The translations under genes were made by a program, and so were the position numbers. The notes beneath the pieces are model-generated. The model was not told the DNA's origin. It did not search any database and worked only from the letters and a program-made list of their open reading frames with translations. 64,000 nt of DNA from Shimia ponticola (GTDB lineage Bacteria > Pseudomonadota > Alphaproteobacteria > Rhodobacterales > Rhodobacteraceae): the NCBI RefSeq assembly GCF_007995215.1, contig NZ_VCDK01000006.1:558001-622000 (forward strand), read 5' to 3'. Positions 9,037-18,032 of the stretch are shown here, in pieces. Each line of letters opens with the position of its first letter. Position 1 is the first letter of the stretch.

Positions 9037-9828
9037 ATGCAAATGGGCACGCGGCGCTTTGGGCGGGTCAATTGGCTGGGTCTGTGGACGCTGGTCCAGC
9101 GTGAATGCCAGCGGTTTCTGGCCATTCCAACGCAGACAATCCTTGCGCCTTTGGTCACGGCTGGCCTGTTCTTGGTGATCTTCACCATCGCCGTTGGCGA
9201 ACGGCGCGGCGATGTGATGGGCGTGTCCTTTACGACGTTTCTTGTCCCGGGGCTGATCGCCATGACGGTGATCCAGAATGCTTTTGCGAACACATCAAGC
9301 AGCCTGATGTCGGCCAAGGTTATGGGCAATATCGTCGACACACTTATGCCGCCGCTTTCTGGGTGGGAGTTGACCGTCGGCTATCTGGCTGGTGGGATCA
9401 TGCGCGGGCTTATGATCGGGTTGGTGCTGGCCATCGCCACCGGCATCGTTCTGGGGCAGGGCGTCGCGCATCCTATCTGGGCGCTGGCTTTTGTTGTGCT
9501 GGGCGGCGCGTTTATGGCGGGGCTGGGCCTTCTGACCGGCATGCAAGCGCAAAAGTTCGACCAGCAGGCGGCGATCACCAATTTTATCATTACGCCGCTC
9601 GCGTTCCTGTCTGGCACGTTTTACTCGGTCACCGCTTTGCCGCCGGTGTTGGAGACGATAACGCGGTTCAACCCGTTCTTCTACATCATCGACGGGGTGC
9701 GGTGGTCATTTCTGGGCACTAGTGACACCGCACCCGCGATGTCGTTGACCGTGGTCGGCATCGCCGCATTGGCGGTTGGCATCGTGGTGTGGTTGGGGTT
9801 CCGCAGCGGCTATCGGCTCAAGACCTGA
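9037..9828 (+). CDS. ABC-2 type transporter permease
   Basis: A 263-residue membrane protein with six hydrophobic segments and the ABC-2 permease pattern: TLVQRECQRFLAIPTQTILAPLVTAGLF at the start, the central VPGLIAMTVIQNAFAN region, and FLSGTFYSVTALPPVLETITRFNPFFYIIDGVR near the end, the hallmark of drug or polysaccharide exporters. AGGA lies seven bases before the ATG at 9037. No ATPase gene adjoins it, so its partner must be encoded elsewhere. Substrate unknown. Confidence 0.92.
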   Translation: MQMGTRRFGRVNWLGLWTLVQRECQRFLAIPTQTILAPLVTAGLFLVIFTIAVGERRGDVMGVSFTTFLVPGLIAMTVIQNAFANTSSSLMSAKVMGNIVDTLMPPLSGWELTVGYLAGGIMRGLMIGLVLAIATGIVLGQGVAHPIWALAFVVLGGAFMAGLGLLTGMQAQKFDQQAAITNFIITPLAFLSGTFYSVTALPPVLETITRFNPFFYIIDGVRWSFLGTSDTAPAMSLTVVGIAALAVGIVVWLGFRSGYRLKT

Positions 9829-9923
9829 TCAGATTTTTCTGGTCAAACGCCACGCGGCCCGCTATCCGGCAGCCATGGCACTGACACGCAGCACCACGCG
9901 ACGTCGATACTAATACGTCCGAC

Positions 9924-9944
9924 CTGACCCATCCAACGGGTCAG
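9924..9944. promoter_or_regulatory. Candidate operator upstream of argD
   Basis: A perfect 7-bp inverted repeat (CTGACCC...GGGTCAG) with a seven-base spacer, about 90 bp before argD. It could be a regulator site or a weak hairpin; there is no T-run. Confidence 0.3.
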
Positions 9945-10031
9945 CCCGCTGCACCTGCGCCATCTCTTTCATTGACAATCAGGCCAAGGCTACGCCACGT
10001 AAGCGCCTCTATAAATCCAAGGACCAAGACC

Positions 10032-11222
10032 ATGATCCCGTCGATCTTGCCGACCTACAATCGCGCACCGCTGAACTTCGTCAAAGGCGAAGGCAGCTGG
10101 CTGATTGAGGAAGACGGCCGACGTTATCTGGACCTCGGGGCCGGGATTGCCGTGAACTGTCTGGGACATGCCGCGCCGCCGCTGGTGGATGCGTTGGCCG
10201 AACAGGCGGGACAGCTTTGGCACACGTCGAACCTTTACGGCATTCCCAAGCAACAGGCGTTGGCAGACAAACTGGTCGCCAACACCTTTGCTGATACTGT
10301 GTTCTTTACCAATTCAGGCACGGAAAGCTGCGAACTGGCTGTGAAAATGGCGCGCAAGTATTTCCACGACAAAGGTCAGCCGGAACGCGTAGATATCATC
10401 ACTTTTGCCGGGTCATTCCATGGGCGCTCCTCGGCCGGGATTGCGGCGGCTGGGTCGGAAAAGATGACCCATGGCTTCGGCCCGCTTTTGCCGGGTTTCG
10501 TGCATTTGCCTTTTGCTGATCACGATGCCATCGCGCCAGCGATCACCGACACCACTGCCGCGATCCTCGTGGAACCTGTGCAGGGCGAAGGCGGCATCAA
10601 CGTGTTGCCCGATGTCTGCCTGAAAGGGCTGCGTGATCTGTGCGACGAACATGGGCTGCTTTTGATCTTTGACGAGGTCCAATGCGGCGTCGGCCGCACG
10701 GGCAAACTCTTTGCCCACGAATGGTCCGGCATCGCACCCGACATCATGATGGTGGCCAAGGGCATCGGTGGGGGCTTCCCCCTCGGCTGCGTTCTGGCGA
10801 CCGAAGATGCAGCAAGCGGCATGACCGCAGGAACCCACGGATCGACCTATGGCGGCAACCCACTGGGCTGTGCCGTTGGATGCAAGGTGATGGATATCGT
10901 GTCGGATCGCGACTTCCTCGCCGATGTCGGGCGCAAGGCGGGCCTCTTCCGGCAAAAGCTGGAGGGCTTGGTGGCGAGCCATCCAGAGGTCTTCGAAGAG
11001 GTGCGCGGCGCGGGCCTCATGCTTGGTCTCAAATGTGTGGTCCCCAATACCGAAGTCGTTGCCGCGGGGCTGGCAGAACAGGTCCTGACGGTCGGGGCCG
11101 GAGACAATGTCGTGCGGCTATTGCCTGCGCTGAATATCCCAGACGGCGACATTCTTGAGGCCATTTCCCGGCTGGACGCTGCGGCATCCGCGCTGAAAGG
11201 GGGCGGAGATGCCGCAGTATAG
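10032..11222 (+). CDS. argD: Acetylornithine aminotransferase ArgD
   Basis: A 396-residue class III PLP aminotransferase that converts N-acetylglutamate semialdehyde to N-acetylornithine in arginine synthesis, and often also serves as succinyldiaminopimelate transaminase. Seen are the substrate/cofactor region NSGTESCELAVKMARKY, the F-H-G-R-S motif after TFAGS, DEVQCGVGRTGKLFA, and the PLP lysine in MMVAKGIGGGFPLG. The ATG at 10032 has AAGGA eight bases upstream; an in-frame extension to 9972 has no support. It overlaps the next gene by 14 bases and argF follows, so the three form one transcription unit. Confidence 0.96.
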   Translation: MIPSILPTYNRAPLNFVKGEGSWLIEEDGRRYLDLGAGIAVNCLGHAAPPLVDALAEQAGQLWHTSNLYGIPKQQALADKLVANTFADTVFFTNSGTESCELAVKMARKYFHDKGQPERVDIITFAGSFHGRSSAGIAAAGSEKMTHGFGPLLPGFVHLPFADHDAIAPAITDTTAAILVEPVQGEGGINVLPDVCLKGLRDLCDEHGLLLIFDEVQCGVGRTGKLFAHEWSGIAPDIMMVAKGIGGGFPLGCVLATEDAASGMTAGTHGSTYGGNPLGCAVGCKVMDIVSDRDFLADVGRKAGLFRQKLEGLVASHPEVFEEVRGAGLMLGLKCVVPNTEVVAAGLAEQVLTVGAGDNVVRLLPALNIPDGDILEAISRLDAAASALKGGGDAAV

Positions 11223-11691
11223 CTTTCGCCCCATGACGCGCGCGGACCTGCCGATGTTTAAGGAGTGGCTCGCCAACGACCATATCGCCGGATGGTGGGG
11301 CGACCCGGGGACCGAAGCCCGCCTTGTCGAAGAGGACATGGCCGAGGACAAGGTCGACATGCGCGTGGCGCTCTGCGACGGCGCACCCTTTGCCTATATC
11401 CAGGACTACAATGCCCACGCCTTTGATGCGCCGCACTATGTCGATCAGGACAAAGACGCCCGGGCAATTGATACGTTTCTGGGCGACCCCGCTTTTCTGG
11501 GGCAGGGGCACGGCGCGGGCTATATTGCTGCGCGCTTGACCGAACTGCGCCGCTCCTATCCGACGGTGCTGACGGACCCGGACCCACGAAACACCCGTGC
11601 AATCGCCGCCTATACCCGGGCTGGGTTCCGACCGCTTGATATCCGACCCTGCGAAGATGGCGATCCCGTCCAAGTCATGATCCACCCCTGA
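11209..11691 (+). CDS. GNAT family N-acetyltransferase
   Basis: A 160-residue acetyltransferase of the aminoglycoside 6'-/siderophore-type GNAT branch. The start is [29 protein letters not shown]. The acetyl-CoA loop is in the region [15 protein letters not shown] (Q/R-x-x-G-x-G/A), followed by [18 protein letters not shown]. It is translationally coupled to argD by a 14-base overlap and sits before argF. That suggests a metabolic link to arginine or ornithine derivatives, but the substrate cannot be read from the sequence. Confidence 0.87.
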   Translation: MPQYSFRPMTRADLPMFKEWLANDHIAGWWGDPGTEARLVEEDMAEDKVDMRVALCDGAPFAYIQDYNAHAFDAPHYVDQDKDARAIDTFLGDPAFLGQGHGAGYIAARLTELRRSYPTVLTDPDPRNTRAIAAYTRAGFRPLDIRPCEDGDPVQVMIHP

Positions 11692-11773
11692 TCTTCATCT
11701 TTCCAAAAATACCTCTGCGGGGGTCTGGTGGTGCAAAACTCCCAGATCCCAGCTCTCAAGAAAGAGCCACCCG

Positions 11774-12700
11774 ATGAACCATTTTCTAGACATCAACAAA
11801 ACCGACCCTGAAACGCTGCGGTCCATTCTCACGCAAGCGCAGGTGACCAAGGATGCCCGCCAAGGGCTGCCCAAAGGGACGCCGGATGCCGATCAACCGC
11901 TCGCCAATCACATGGTCGCGCTGATTTTTGAAAAGCCATCGACGCGCACGCGGACATCCTTTGACGTGGGCGTGCGTCAGATGGGCGGGCAGACCATGGT
12001 GCTGTCGGGTAGCGACATGCAGCTTGGCCATGGCGAAACCATCGCTGACACGGCGCGCGTCCTCAGCCGCTATGTCGATCTCATCATGATCCGGACCTTC
12101 GAAGAAGAAACGCTTCTGGAGCTGGCCGAACATGCGACAGTTCCGGTGATCAACGGCCTGACCAACCGCACGCACCCCTGTCAGATCATGGCCGACATCA
12201 TGACCTTCGAAGAACACCGTGGCCCGATTGTCGGCAAAAAGGTCGTATGGTGCGGAGATGGCAACAATGTCTGCGCGTCTTTTCTGCACGGGGCGCAGCA
12301 ATTCGGATTTGATTTCACCTTCACCGGTCCCCAGACGCTCGAACCGGAGGCCGAGTTCATGGCGGCAGCTCGCAAAGCGGGCAGCAAGGTGATTGTCGAA
12401 CGCGACCCGTTCAAGGCGGTTGAAGGTGCGGATTTGATTGTCGCGGACACATGGGTGTCGATGCATGACAGCCAGACCACCAAGGAACGCCGCCACAATC
12501 AGTTGCGCCCTTATCAAGTCAACGATGACCTGATGGCCGCAGCCGGGGAGCAAGCGCTATTCATGCATTGCCTGCCAGCCCATCGCGAAGAAGAGGTCAC
12601 AAGTTCCGTCATGGACGGCCCTCAATCCGTGATCTTCGATGAAGCTGAAAACCGCCTGCATGCGCAAAAGGCGATCATGCGCTGGTGCGTGAACGGCTGA
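11774..12700 (+). CDS. argF: Ornithine carbamoyltransferase ArgF
   Basis: A 308-residue enzyme that makes citrulline from ornithine and carbamoyl phosphate. The carbamoyl-phosphate loop [11 protein letters not shown] is present, with HPCQ (in [11 protein letters not shown]) and the ornithine/carbamoyl-binding [13 protein letters not shown] near the C-terminus. The length is typical of the anabolic enzyme. It follows argD and the GNAT gene on the same strand with an 82-bp gap. Confidence 0.97.
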   Translation: MNHFLDINKTDPETLRSILTQAQVTKDARQGLPKGTPDADQPLANHMVALIFEKPSTRTRTSFDVGVRQMGGQTMVLSGSDMQLGHGETIADTARVLSRYVDLIMIRTFEEETLLELAEHATVPVINGLTNRTHPCQIMADIMTFEEHRGPIVGKKVVWCGDGNNVCASFLHGAQQFGFDFTFTGPQTLEPEAEFMAAARKAGSKVIVERDPFKAVEGADLIVADTWVSMHDSQTTKERRHNQLRPYQVNDDLMAAAGEQALFMHCLPAHREEEVTSSVMDGPQSVIFDEAENRLHAQKAIMRWCVNG

Positions 12701-12796
12701 TGCCAACAGGCTTTCGGGGCATTGCTGGTCTTGCTCCGAACGCGGCCTTGCGGCATGTCGTGGCATAACATTTCTGTATCGCGTGTGGAGTATCCG

Positions 12797-13285
12797 ATGA
12801 AGCGTAGTATTTTTATGACCTTGGCTGCCCTGGCCCTTGTCGCGTGTCAGCAGACCCCTGAGCAGCAGGCGAATGCTGCCAAAAATGCCGAAATTATGAA
12901 TGACAGCGCTGCGGATGCGTTGGTTGTCCCGGCCAATGCCTGTGCGCGGTTTTATTCTACCGGCGTGCTCCCAAAGGCGGATCTGGCGGCCGCTGGATTT
13001 GGCGAAGCCAATATCGGTTATGTACGTCAGGTCACGCCGGGGAGTTTTTCCGTGCCCGGGGGCACCAAGGTTCTGTTGAGTATCGGTCGGCGGGACATCT
13101 GCAATATCACTGTGACGAATGCGCCGTTTCGCCTGCTCTTTGCGCGCAACGCGGCCGTGCGCGGGCTGATGGATGACGGTTGGGAACATCAGGGTGATTT
13201 GATCTACACCAAAGGTGATCGCAGAATCCGTTTGACCGGCGGAGCAAGTGGGTTGCTTGTCACCATTTCCATGGTGCCGAAGTGA
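12797..13285 (+). CDS. Lipoprotein of unknown function
   Basis: A 162-residue protein with a classic lipoprotein signal: MKRSIFMTLAALALVAC, lipobox cysteine at residue 17. The mature part begins with a Gln/Ala/Asn-rich helix (QQTPEQQANAAKNAEIMND), followed by a compact domain with two more cysteines (NACARF, RDICNITV). GGAG precedes the ATG by seven bases. It stands alone between argF and gnd. No family recognised. Confidence 0.82.
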   Translation: MKRSIFMTLAALALVACQQTPEQQANAAKNAEIMNDSAADALVVPANACARFYSTGVLPKADLAAAGFGEANIGYVRQVTPGSFSVPGGTKVLLSIGRRDICNITVTNAPFRLLFARNAAVRGLMDDGWEHQGDLIYTKGDRRIRLTGGASGLLVTISMVPK

Positions 13286-13306
13286 CGTTCTGCCAGCCTA
13301 CTGTGT

Positions 13307-13349
13307 GACCTCGCACCCCGGATGCGCGACATCGGGGGTTGCAGAGGTC
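13307..13349 (+). terminator. Imperfect hairpin after the lipoprotein gene
   Basis: GACCTC-GCA-CCCCG pairs with CGGGG-TTGC-GAGGTC with three single-base bulges. It starts 21 bases after the stop. There is no good T-run, so termination is a guess. Confidence 0.35.
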
Positions 13350-13406
13350 TGGCGGCTCCATAAGTTGCACTCGCAATACAACGCGCATTTGACATGAGGG
13401 CAGGCG

Positions 13407-14819
13407 ATGGCAGTGGCACATATGGGTTTGGTCGGCGTCGGCACGATGGGATCGGCCTTGGCTTTGAATATGGCCGAGAACGGCCATGATGTTGCGCTAT
13501 ACAACCTCGATTCCTCTACAATCGATGCGCTGATTGACAGGGCTGGCGACCTTGCCCCGCGCCTTAGCAAGGCGGACAGCATTGAGGCGCTGGTGGCGTC
13601 GATGCCGACACCGCGTGCGATCCTGATGATGGTGCCTGCAGGCGACCCGGTCGATCAGACCATCGACGCGCTGCTGCCGCATCTGGCCCCGGGCGATACG
13701 ATCATCGACGGCGGCAACAGCGATTTCCGCGACACGCAGGCGCGCGTGAAACGGGTCGAGGATGCAGGATTTCGGTTTCTAGGTGTTGGTGTCTCGGGCG
13801 GAGAAGAGGGCGCGCGAAAGGGACCTTCGATGATGGTGGGTGGTTCACCAGAGGCGTGGGAGCCGATCCAGCCCATACTTGAGGCGATTGCCGCGAAATA
13901 CGAAGGGTCGCCCTGTGTGGCGCATCTGGGAACCGATGGCGCAGGGCATTTCGTGAAGACCGTGCATAACGGGATTGAATATGCCGACATGCAGCTGATC
14001 GCCGAGGTTTACGGACTTTTGCGCGATGGAGAAGGCCTGCAGGCCGAGCAGATCGCACCGCTCTTTCACACGTGGAATGAGGGGCGGCTGCAATCCTATC
14101 TTGTGGAAATTACCGGGCATGTCTTGGATGCCAAAGACCCAAAGACGGGTCAGGCTTTGGTCGATGTGATTGTCGATCAGGCGGGGCAAAAGGGCACCGG
14201 GCGCTGGACCGTGATCGAAGCGATCCGCATGGGGCAGTCTGCCTCGATCATCGAAGCTGCTGTGGGCGCGCGGGTGCTGTCGTCTGAACGTGAGACCCGC
14301 AGGATCGCCGCGCCGATCCTGACACCTGCCGGGGTCGAGGAATACGGCTTGCGCTTTGACGAACGTGAGCTTGAAGCAGCGCTCTTTACGGCTCGTATCC
14401 TAGCCTATGCGCAGGGCTTCCGAATTCTGAAGGCGGCGGATGAAGAATTTGGCTGGGGCCTTGATTACGCGCGCATCGCGGAAATCTGGCGTGCGGGCTG
14501 CATCATTCGGTCATCGCTTCTCGATGACATCGCCACGGCGTTTCGCGGCGATCTGCCGGGTGGGCGTCTGGTTCTGTCAGACCACTTTGCACCGCTTCTG
14601 ACCCAGAACGTGGGCGCGTTGCGGCGCATTGTGTCTGCTGCTGTACTCCGTGGTTTGCCTGTACCTGCGCTTTCTTCCGCGTTGAGCTGGTTTGACGAAA
14701 TCCGGCAAGAACGCGGAACGGCAGACGTCATTCAGGGTATGCGAGACTACTTTGGCGCGCATTCCTTCGAACGGCTGGATGAAGAGGGCAGCCACCATGG
14801 CCCGTGGGCCAAAGACTGA
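13407..14819 (+). CDS. gnd: 6-phosphogluconate dehydrogenase, decarboxylating
   Basis: A 470-residue NADP enzyme of the oxidative pentose-phosphate pathway, producing ribulose 5-phosphate, CO2 and NADPH. The Rossmann motif GVGTMGSALALNMAENGHDV is at the N-terminus, DGGNSDFRDTQAR and GVGVSGGEEGARKGPSMMVGG mark the substrate site, and HFVKTVHNGIEYADMQLIAE is the catalytic lysine/histidine region. The length fits the long, dimeric form. It ends four bases before the end of the convergent hrpB gene. Confidence 0.97.
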   Translation: MAVAHMGLVGVGTMGSALALNMAENGHDVALYNLDSSTIDALIDRAGDLAPRLSKADSIEALVASMPTPRAILMMVPAGDPVDQTIDALLPHLAPGDTIIDGGNSDFRDTQARVKRVEDAGFRFLGVGVSGGEEGARKGPSMMVGGSPEAWEPIQPILEAIAAKYEGSPCVAHLGTDGAGHFVKTVHNGIEYADMQLIAEVYGLLRDGEGLQAEQIAPLFHTWNEGRLQSYLVEITGHVLDAKDPKTGQALVDVIVDQAGQKGTGRWTVIEAIRMGQSASIIEAAVGARVLSSERETRRIAAPILTPAGVEEYGLRFDERELEAALFTARILAYAQGFRILKAADEEFGWGLDYARIAEIWRAGCIIRSSLLDDIATAFRGDLPGGRLVLSDHFAPLLTQNVGALRRIVSAAVLRGLPVPALSSALSWFDEIRQERGTADVIQGMRDYFGAHSFERLDEEGSHHGPWAKD

Positions 14820-14822
14820 TCT

Positions 14823-17243
14823 TTATTTTCGGCGCTTGGCCCGCAGCGTTGGGTCGGCTTGGGTGGGGTCTTCGGGCCACGGGTGTTTGGGATAGCGCGC
14901 GCGCATATCCTTGCGGACGTCGGCGTAAGAGCCTGACCAAAAGCCGGGCAGGTCGGCTGTGGTCTGAACCGGGCGCTGGGCGGGCGACAGGAGTGTGATC
15001 AGCAAAGGCTGACCAGCCACTTGCGGGTGCGTCGTCTGGCCAAAAAGTTCCTGCAGGCGCAACGCGATTTCAGGCGTCTCGCCGCTGTAATCAATCGCGA
15101 TCTGGCGGCCCAATGGGGTTGTGAAACTCTCTGGAACGATCTCATCCAGCCGTTGGGATTGCGACCAGTCCAAGAGCGATTTCAGCGCAGCAAGTTTTGA
15201 CGCCTGCCGCCATGCGGTTGCCGTTGTGATGCCCGCCAGAAAAGGCGGCAGCCAATCGATGAGCGTGGCCATCAGATGCTCGTCGGACAGGTCAGGTAGG
15301 TCGGGTGCAACCGCTCGTGCGCGCAACACACGCGCCTGAAAAAGCCGCGATTTGGCGTCGAGGCACAGGCCGATCTCAGCGATCCCATCACACATAGCGC
15401 GCGCCACCGCGTCGGGCTCCGGGTCCGACCACGTCTGGTCGGTCAAGGCTAGCGCCCCCAGCATTTCGCGGCTGCGCGCTAGAACACGGCTGTCACGCTT
15501 GGACCATTCGCAGATGTTTTCCTGCGTGACGCTGTCGACAAAAAGCTCCCTGATCGATCCTTCGGCAATGGGCGCCGCCAGCCTGATCCGCGCTTCTCGC
15601 CGGTCGCCATCCGTATCGAGGGCCACGATGAACGGGGCCTCGGACGGATCACCATCTGGCAGGACAGCACCCTTGCCACCGGACAGCACATAACGCGGCG
15701 CGGTCCCCTTGCGCCGCGCGCCGATGCGGTCTGGATAGGCCAGTGCCGCGGATTCGGCGTCGCTGAGTGTGGATGCAGGCCCTGCCATTTTGCGCAGGCG
15801 TTTTGCTTCGTCCTTAATCGTGCGCAGCGCGCCGTCGCGAGTGGGAAATGCGCGCTCTTTCCGAAAGCGGCCCGTGTCCCTGATGGCCTCAAGCCTGAGA
15901 GACAGCGCCGTGTTGCGCGTTTCCACCGGATCGCGAGCCGAAAAAAGGGCTGCGAGCGCTGCCGCCTCGGGTCCCGCGCGCAGTAGCATATGCGCCAGAC
16001 GGGGATGCACGGGGAGACGCGCCATGCGGCGCCCGTGGTCGGTCAGCGAGCCGCCCTGCAAGGCGCCCAATCGGGTCAGCAAATCCCGGGCTTCAGCCAG
16101 CGGTCCGGGCGGTGGCTGGGTCAGGAATGCAAGGTCATCGGCATCCGCGCCCCATTCGGCCAGTTCCAAAACCAGCCCTGTAAGGTCGGCTGTTTCAATT
16201 TCGGCCGGGGCAAAGGCCGCGCGCGCCCCCTGTTCGCCCGCTGTCCAAAGGCGCAGCGCCTGACCTGGTGCCACACGACCCGCACGACCGGCGCGTTGTT
16301 CTGCTTCGGCCCGGCTGGCACGTTCGGTGACAAGGCGGCTCATGCCAGACCCCGGATCAAACCGCGCACGGCGGGCTAGGCCAGCATCAATCACAACGCG
16401 GACGTCTTCGATGGTCAATGAGGTCTCAGCGATAGACGTCGCCAACACGACCTTGCGCTTCTGTTTCGTGGGTTGGATGGCGGCCTGCTGGTCGGCAAAG
16501 GGCAGCGCGCCATAGAGCGGGTGGTAGCTCACACCCGGTTGGTCCGGCAGGGCCGAAAGCGTGCGTTTGATTTCACCCTCACCCGGCAGAAATACTAGAA
16601 TGCCGCCTTCGGTTTGATCCAGCATCTGGGTGATATGCCCCGCCACAAAGGGTTCCAACCGCTGAGATTTGTCGCGTGGGCGGTCGTTATAGGTCACATC
16701 GACGGGATAGGTGCGGCCTTCTGAGGTGATGATGGGTGCGTCGTCTAACATCCGCGCAACCGGGCCTGCGTCCAAAGTGGCCGACATCACGAGGATGTTC
16801 AGATCATCGCGCAGCGCCTGCCGCACCTCCCACGCCAGTGCCAGACCCAGATCGGCATTCAGCGACCGCTCGTGGAATTCGTCAAAGATCAGAGTAGAAA
16901 TACCGCGCAGTTCCGGGTCGCTTTGCAGCATCCGGGTCAGGATTCCTTCGGTCACCACCTCGATCCGTCTACCTGCCACGCTGTCGCCGCGCATGCGGTA
17001 GCCCACGGTTTGTCCGGGTTTTTCGCCCAGCGTCTGCGCCAGTCGCGCCGCGGCACCTTTGGCTGCGAGCCGCCGAGGTTCCAACATGATGAGCTTGCCC
17101 GGCACATGATCAAGCAGCGCCAGAGGGACGCGTGTTGTCTTGCCCGCGCCGGGTGGTGCTTGCAGCACCGCGCGCCCATGCGTCACCAGCGCCGCGCACA
17201 ACTCTGGCAATATCGGATCAATGGGCAAAGCTGGTGAATTCAT
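14823..17243 (-). CDS. hrpB: ATP-dependent helicase HrpB
   Basis: An 806-residue DEAH-box helicase. Walker A is QAPPGAGKTTRVPL, the DExH motif reads FDEFHERSLNADLGLAL, motif III is MSATLD, and motif VI is EQRAGRAGRVAPG. The long C-terminal HrpB-specific region follows (PERI...). HrpB is widely kept in proteobacteria; its RNA substrate is poorly defined. I start at the ATG at 17243 (MNSPALPIDPILPEL), where the family usually begins; the frame stays open to 17327. It is divergent from the response regulator gene at 17355. Confidence 0.93.
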   Translation of the reverse strand: MNSPALPIDPILPELCAALVTHGRAVLQAPPGAGKTTRVPLALLDHVPGKLIMLEPRRLAAKGAAARLAQTLGEKPGQTVGYRMRGDSVAGRRIEVVTEGILTRMLQSDPELRGISTLIFDEFHERSLNADLGLALAWEVRQALRDDLNILVMSATLDAGPVARMLDDAPIITSEGRTYPVDVTYNDRPRDKSQRLEPFVAGHITQMLDQTEGGILVFLPGEGEIKRTLSALPDQPGVSYHPLYGALPFADQQAAIQPTKQKRKVVLATSIAETSLTIEDVRVVIDAGLARRARFDPGSGMSRLVTERASRAEAEQRAGRAGRVAPGQALRLWTAGEQGARAAFAPAEIETADLTGLVLELAEWGADADDLAFLTQPPPGPLAEARDLLTRLGALQGGSLTDHGRRMARLPVHPRLAHMLLRAGPEAAALAALFSARDPVETRNTALSLRLEAIRDTGRFRKERAFPTRDGALRTIKDEAKRLRKMAGPASTLSDAESAALAYPDRIGARRKGTAPRYVLSGGKGAVLPDGDPSEAPFIVALDTDGDRREARIRLAAPIAEGSIRELFVDSVTQENICEWSKRDSRVLARSREMLGALALTDQTWSDPEPDAVARAMCDGIAEIGLCLDAKSRLFQARVLRARAVAPDLPDLSDEHLMATLIDWLPPFLAGITTATAWRQASKLAALKSLLDWSQSQRLDEIVPESFTTPLGRQIAIDYSGETPEIALRLQELFGQTTHPQVAGQPLLITLLSPAQRPVQTTADLPGFWSGSYADVRKDMRARYPKHPWPEDPTQADPTLRAKRRK

Positions 17244-17354
17244 AAGCTGGTTAAGGGCCAGCCGGCCGCGCCCGTCAACCCGGTCGCAGGACGGGCTGAC
17301 ACGAGCGGCGAATTCAGGCACGTTCACATCTGTAACAAGCAGTAGGGTTCATCA

Positions 17355-18032
17355 ATGCAGGTGCTCGTCGTTGAAGATGAAGCCGAAACGCGGGAATTTC
17401 TGACTCGTGGCCTGTCAGAGGCCGGGTGGGATGTGACCGTGCACGATAACCCGCAGCCCGCGCTGCTGGATCTGGGGGCGCGGCGGTTCGACGTGATCAT
17501 CCTCGATCGTATGATGCCGGGTATGGACGGGTTGAGCGCGCTTAAGTTGATGCGCGGGGCCGGGGTGACAACACCTGTCATACTGTTGACGGCAATGTCC
17601 GGAATTGATGACAGGGTCGAAGGGCTGGAAAGCGGTGCAGATGACTACCTCGTCAAACCCTTCGCGCTGAGCGAATTGATCGCCCGGATCAAGAGCATCG
17701 CCCGCAGGCCCGAGATCGTGGAGGAAGTGAATGAAAGACGGCTGGGATCATTGCATATCGACCGTTTGGCGCGTCAGGCGCGCCGGGGCGATGTGGTGTT
17801 GGACCTGTCACCGATCGAGTACAAACTGCTCGACGTGATCGTGGAACACGCGGGTGAAGTCGTCACGCGGTCCATGCTGCTTGAAAAGGTGTGGGGGTAT
17901 CGGTTTGATCCGAAAACCAGCCTTGTTCAGACGCATATGAGCCGTCTGCGCGCCAAGCTGGACAAACCTTTTGACACCGAGATGATCCGCACCGTGCACG
18001 GGTCAGGATACATGATCCATGACCCGGACTAG
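17355..18032 (+). CDS. OmpR-family response regulator
   Basis: A 225-residue two-domain regulator. Receiver: acidic pair in VVEDEAE, phosphoacceptor D51 in IILDRMMPG, switch T79 and K101 in YLVKPF. The winged-helix DNA-binding domain covers about residues 130-222 (LSPIEYKLLDVIVEHAGEVVTRSMLLEKVWGY ... HGSGYMI). It overlaps the following histidine kinase gene by 14 bases, so the two are a co-translated pair. Their target may be the exported DUF1800/DUF1501 pair downstream, but nothing in the sequence proves this. Confidence 0.95.
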   Translation: MQVLVVEDEAETREFLTRGLSEAGWDVTVHDNPQPALLDLGARRFDVIILDRMMPGMDGLSALKLMRGAGVTTPVILLTAMSGIDDRVEGLESGADDYLVKPFALSELIARIKSIARRPEIVEEVNERRLGSLHIDRLARQARRGDVVLDLSPIEYKLLDVIVEHAGEVVTRSMLLEKVWGYRFDPKTSLVQTHMSRLRAKLDKPFDTEMIRTVHGSGYMIHDPD

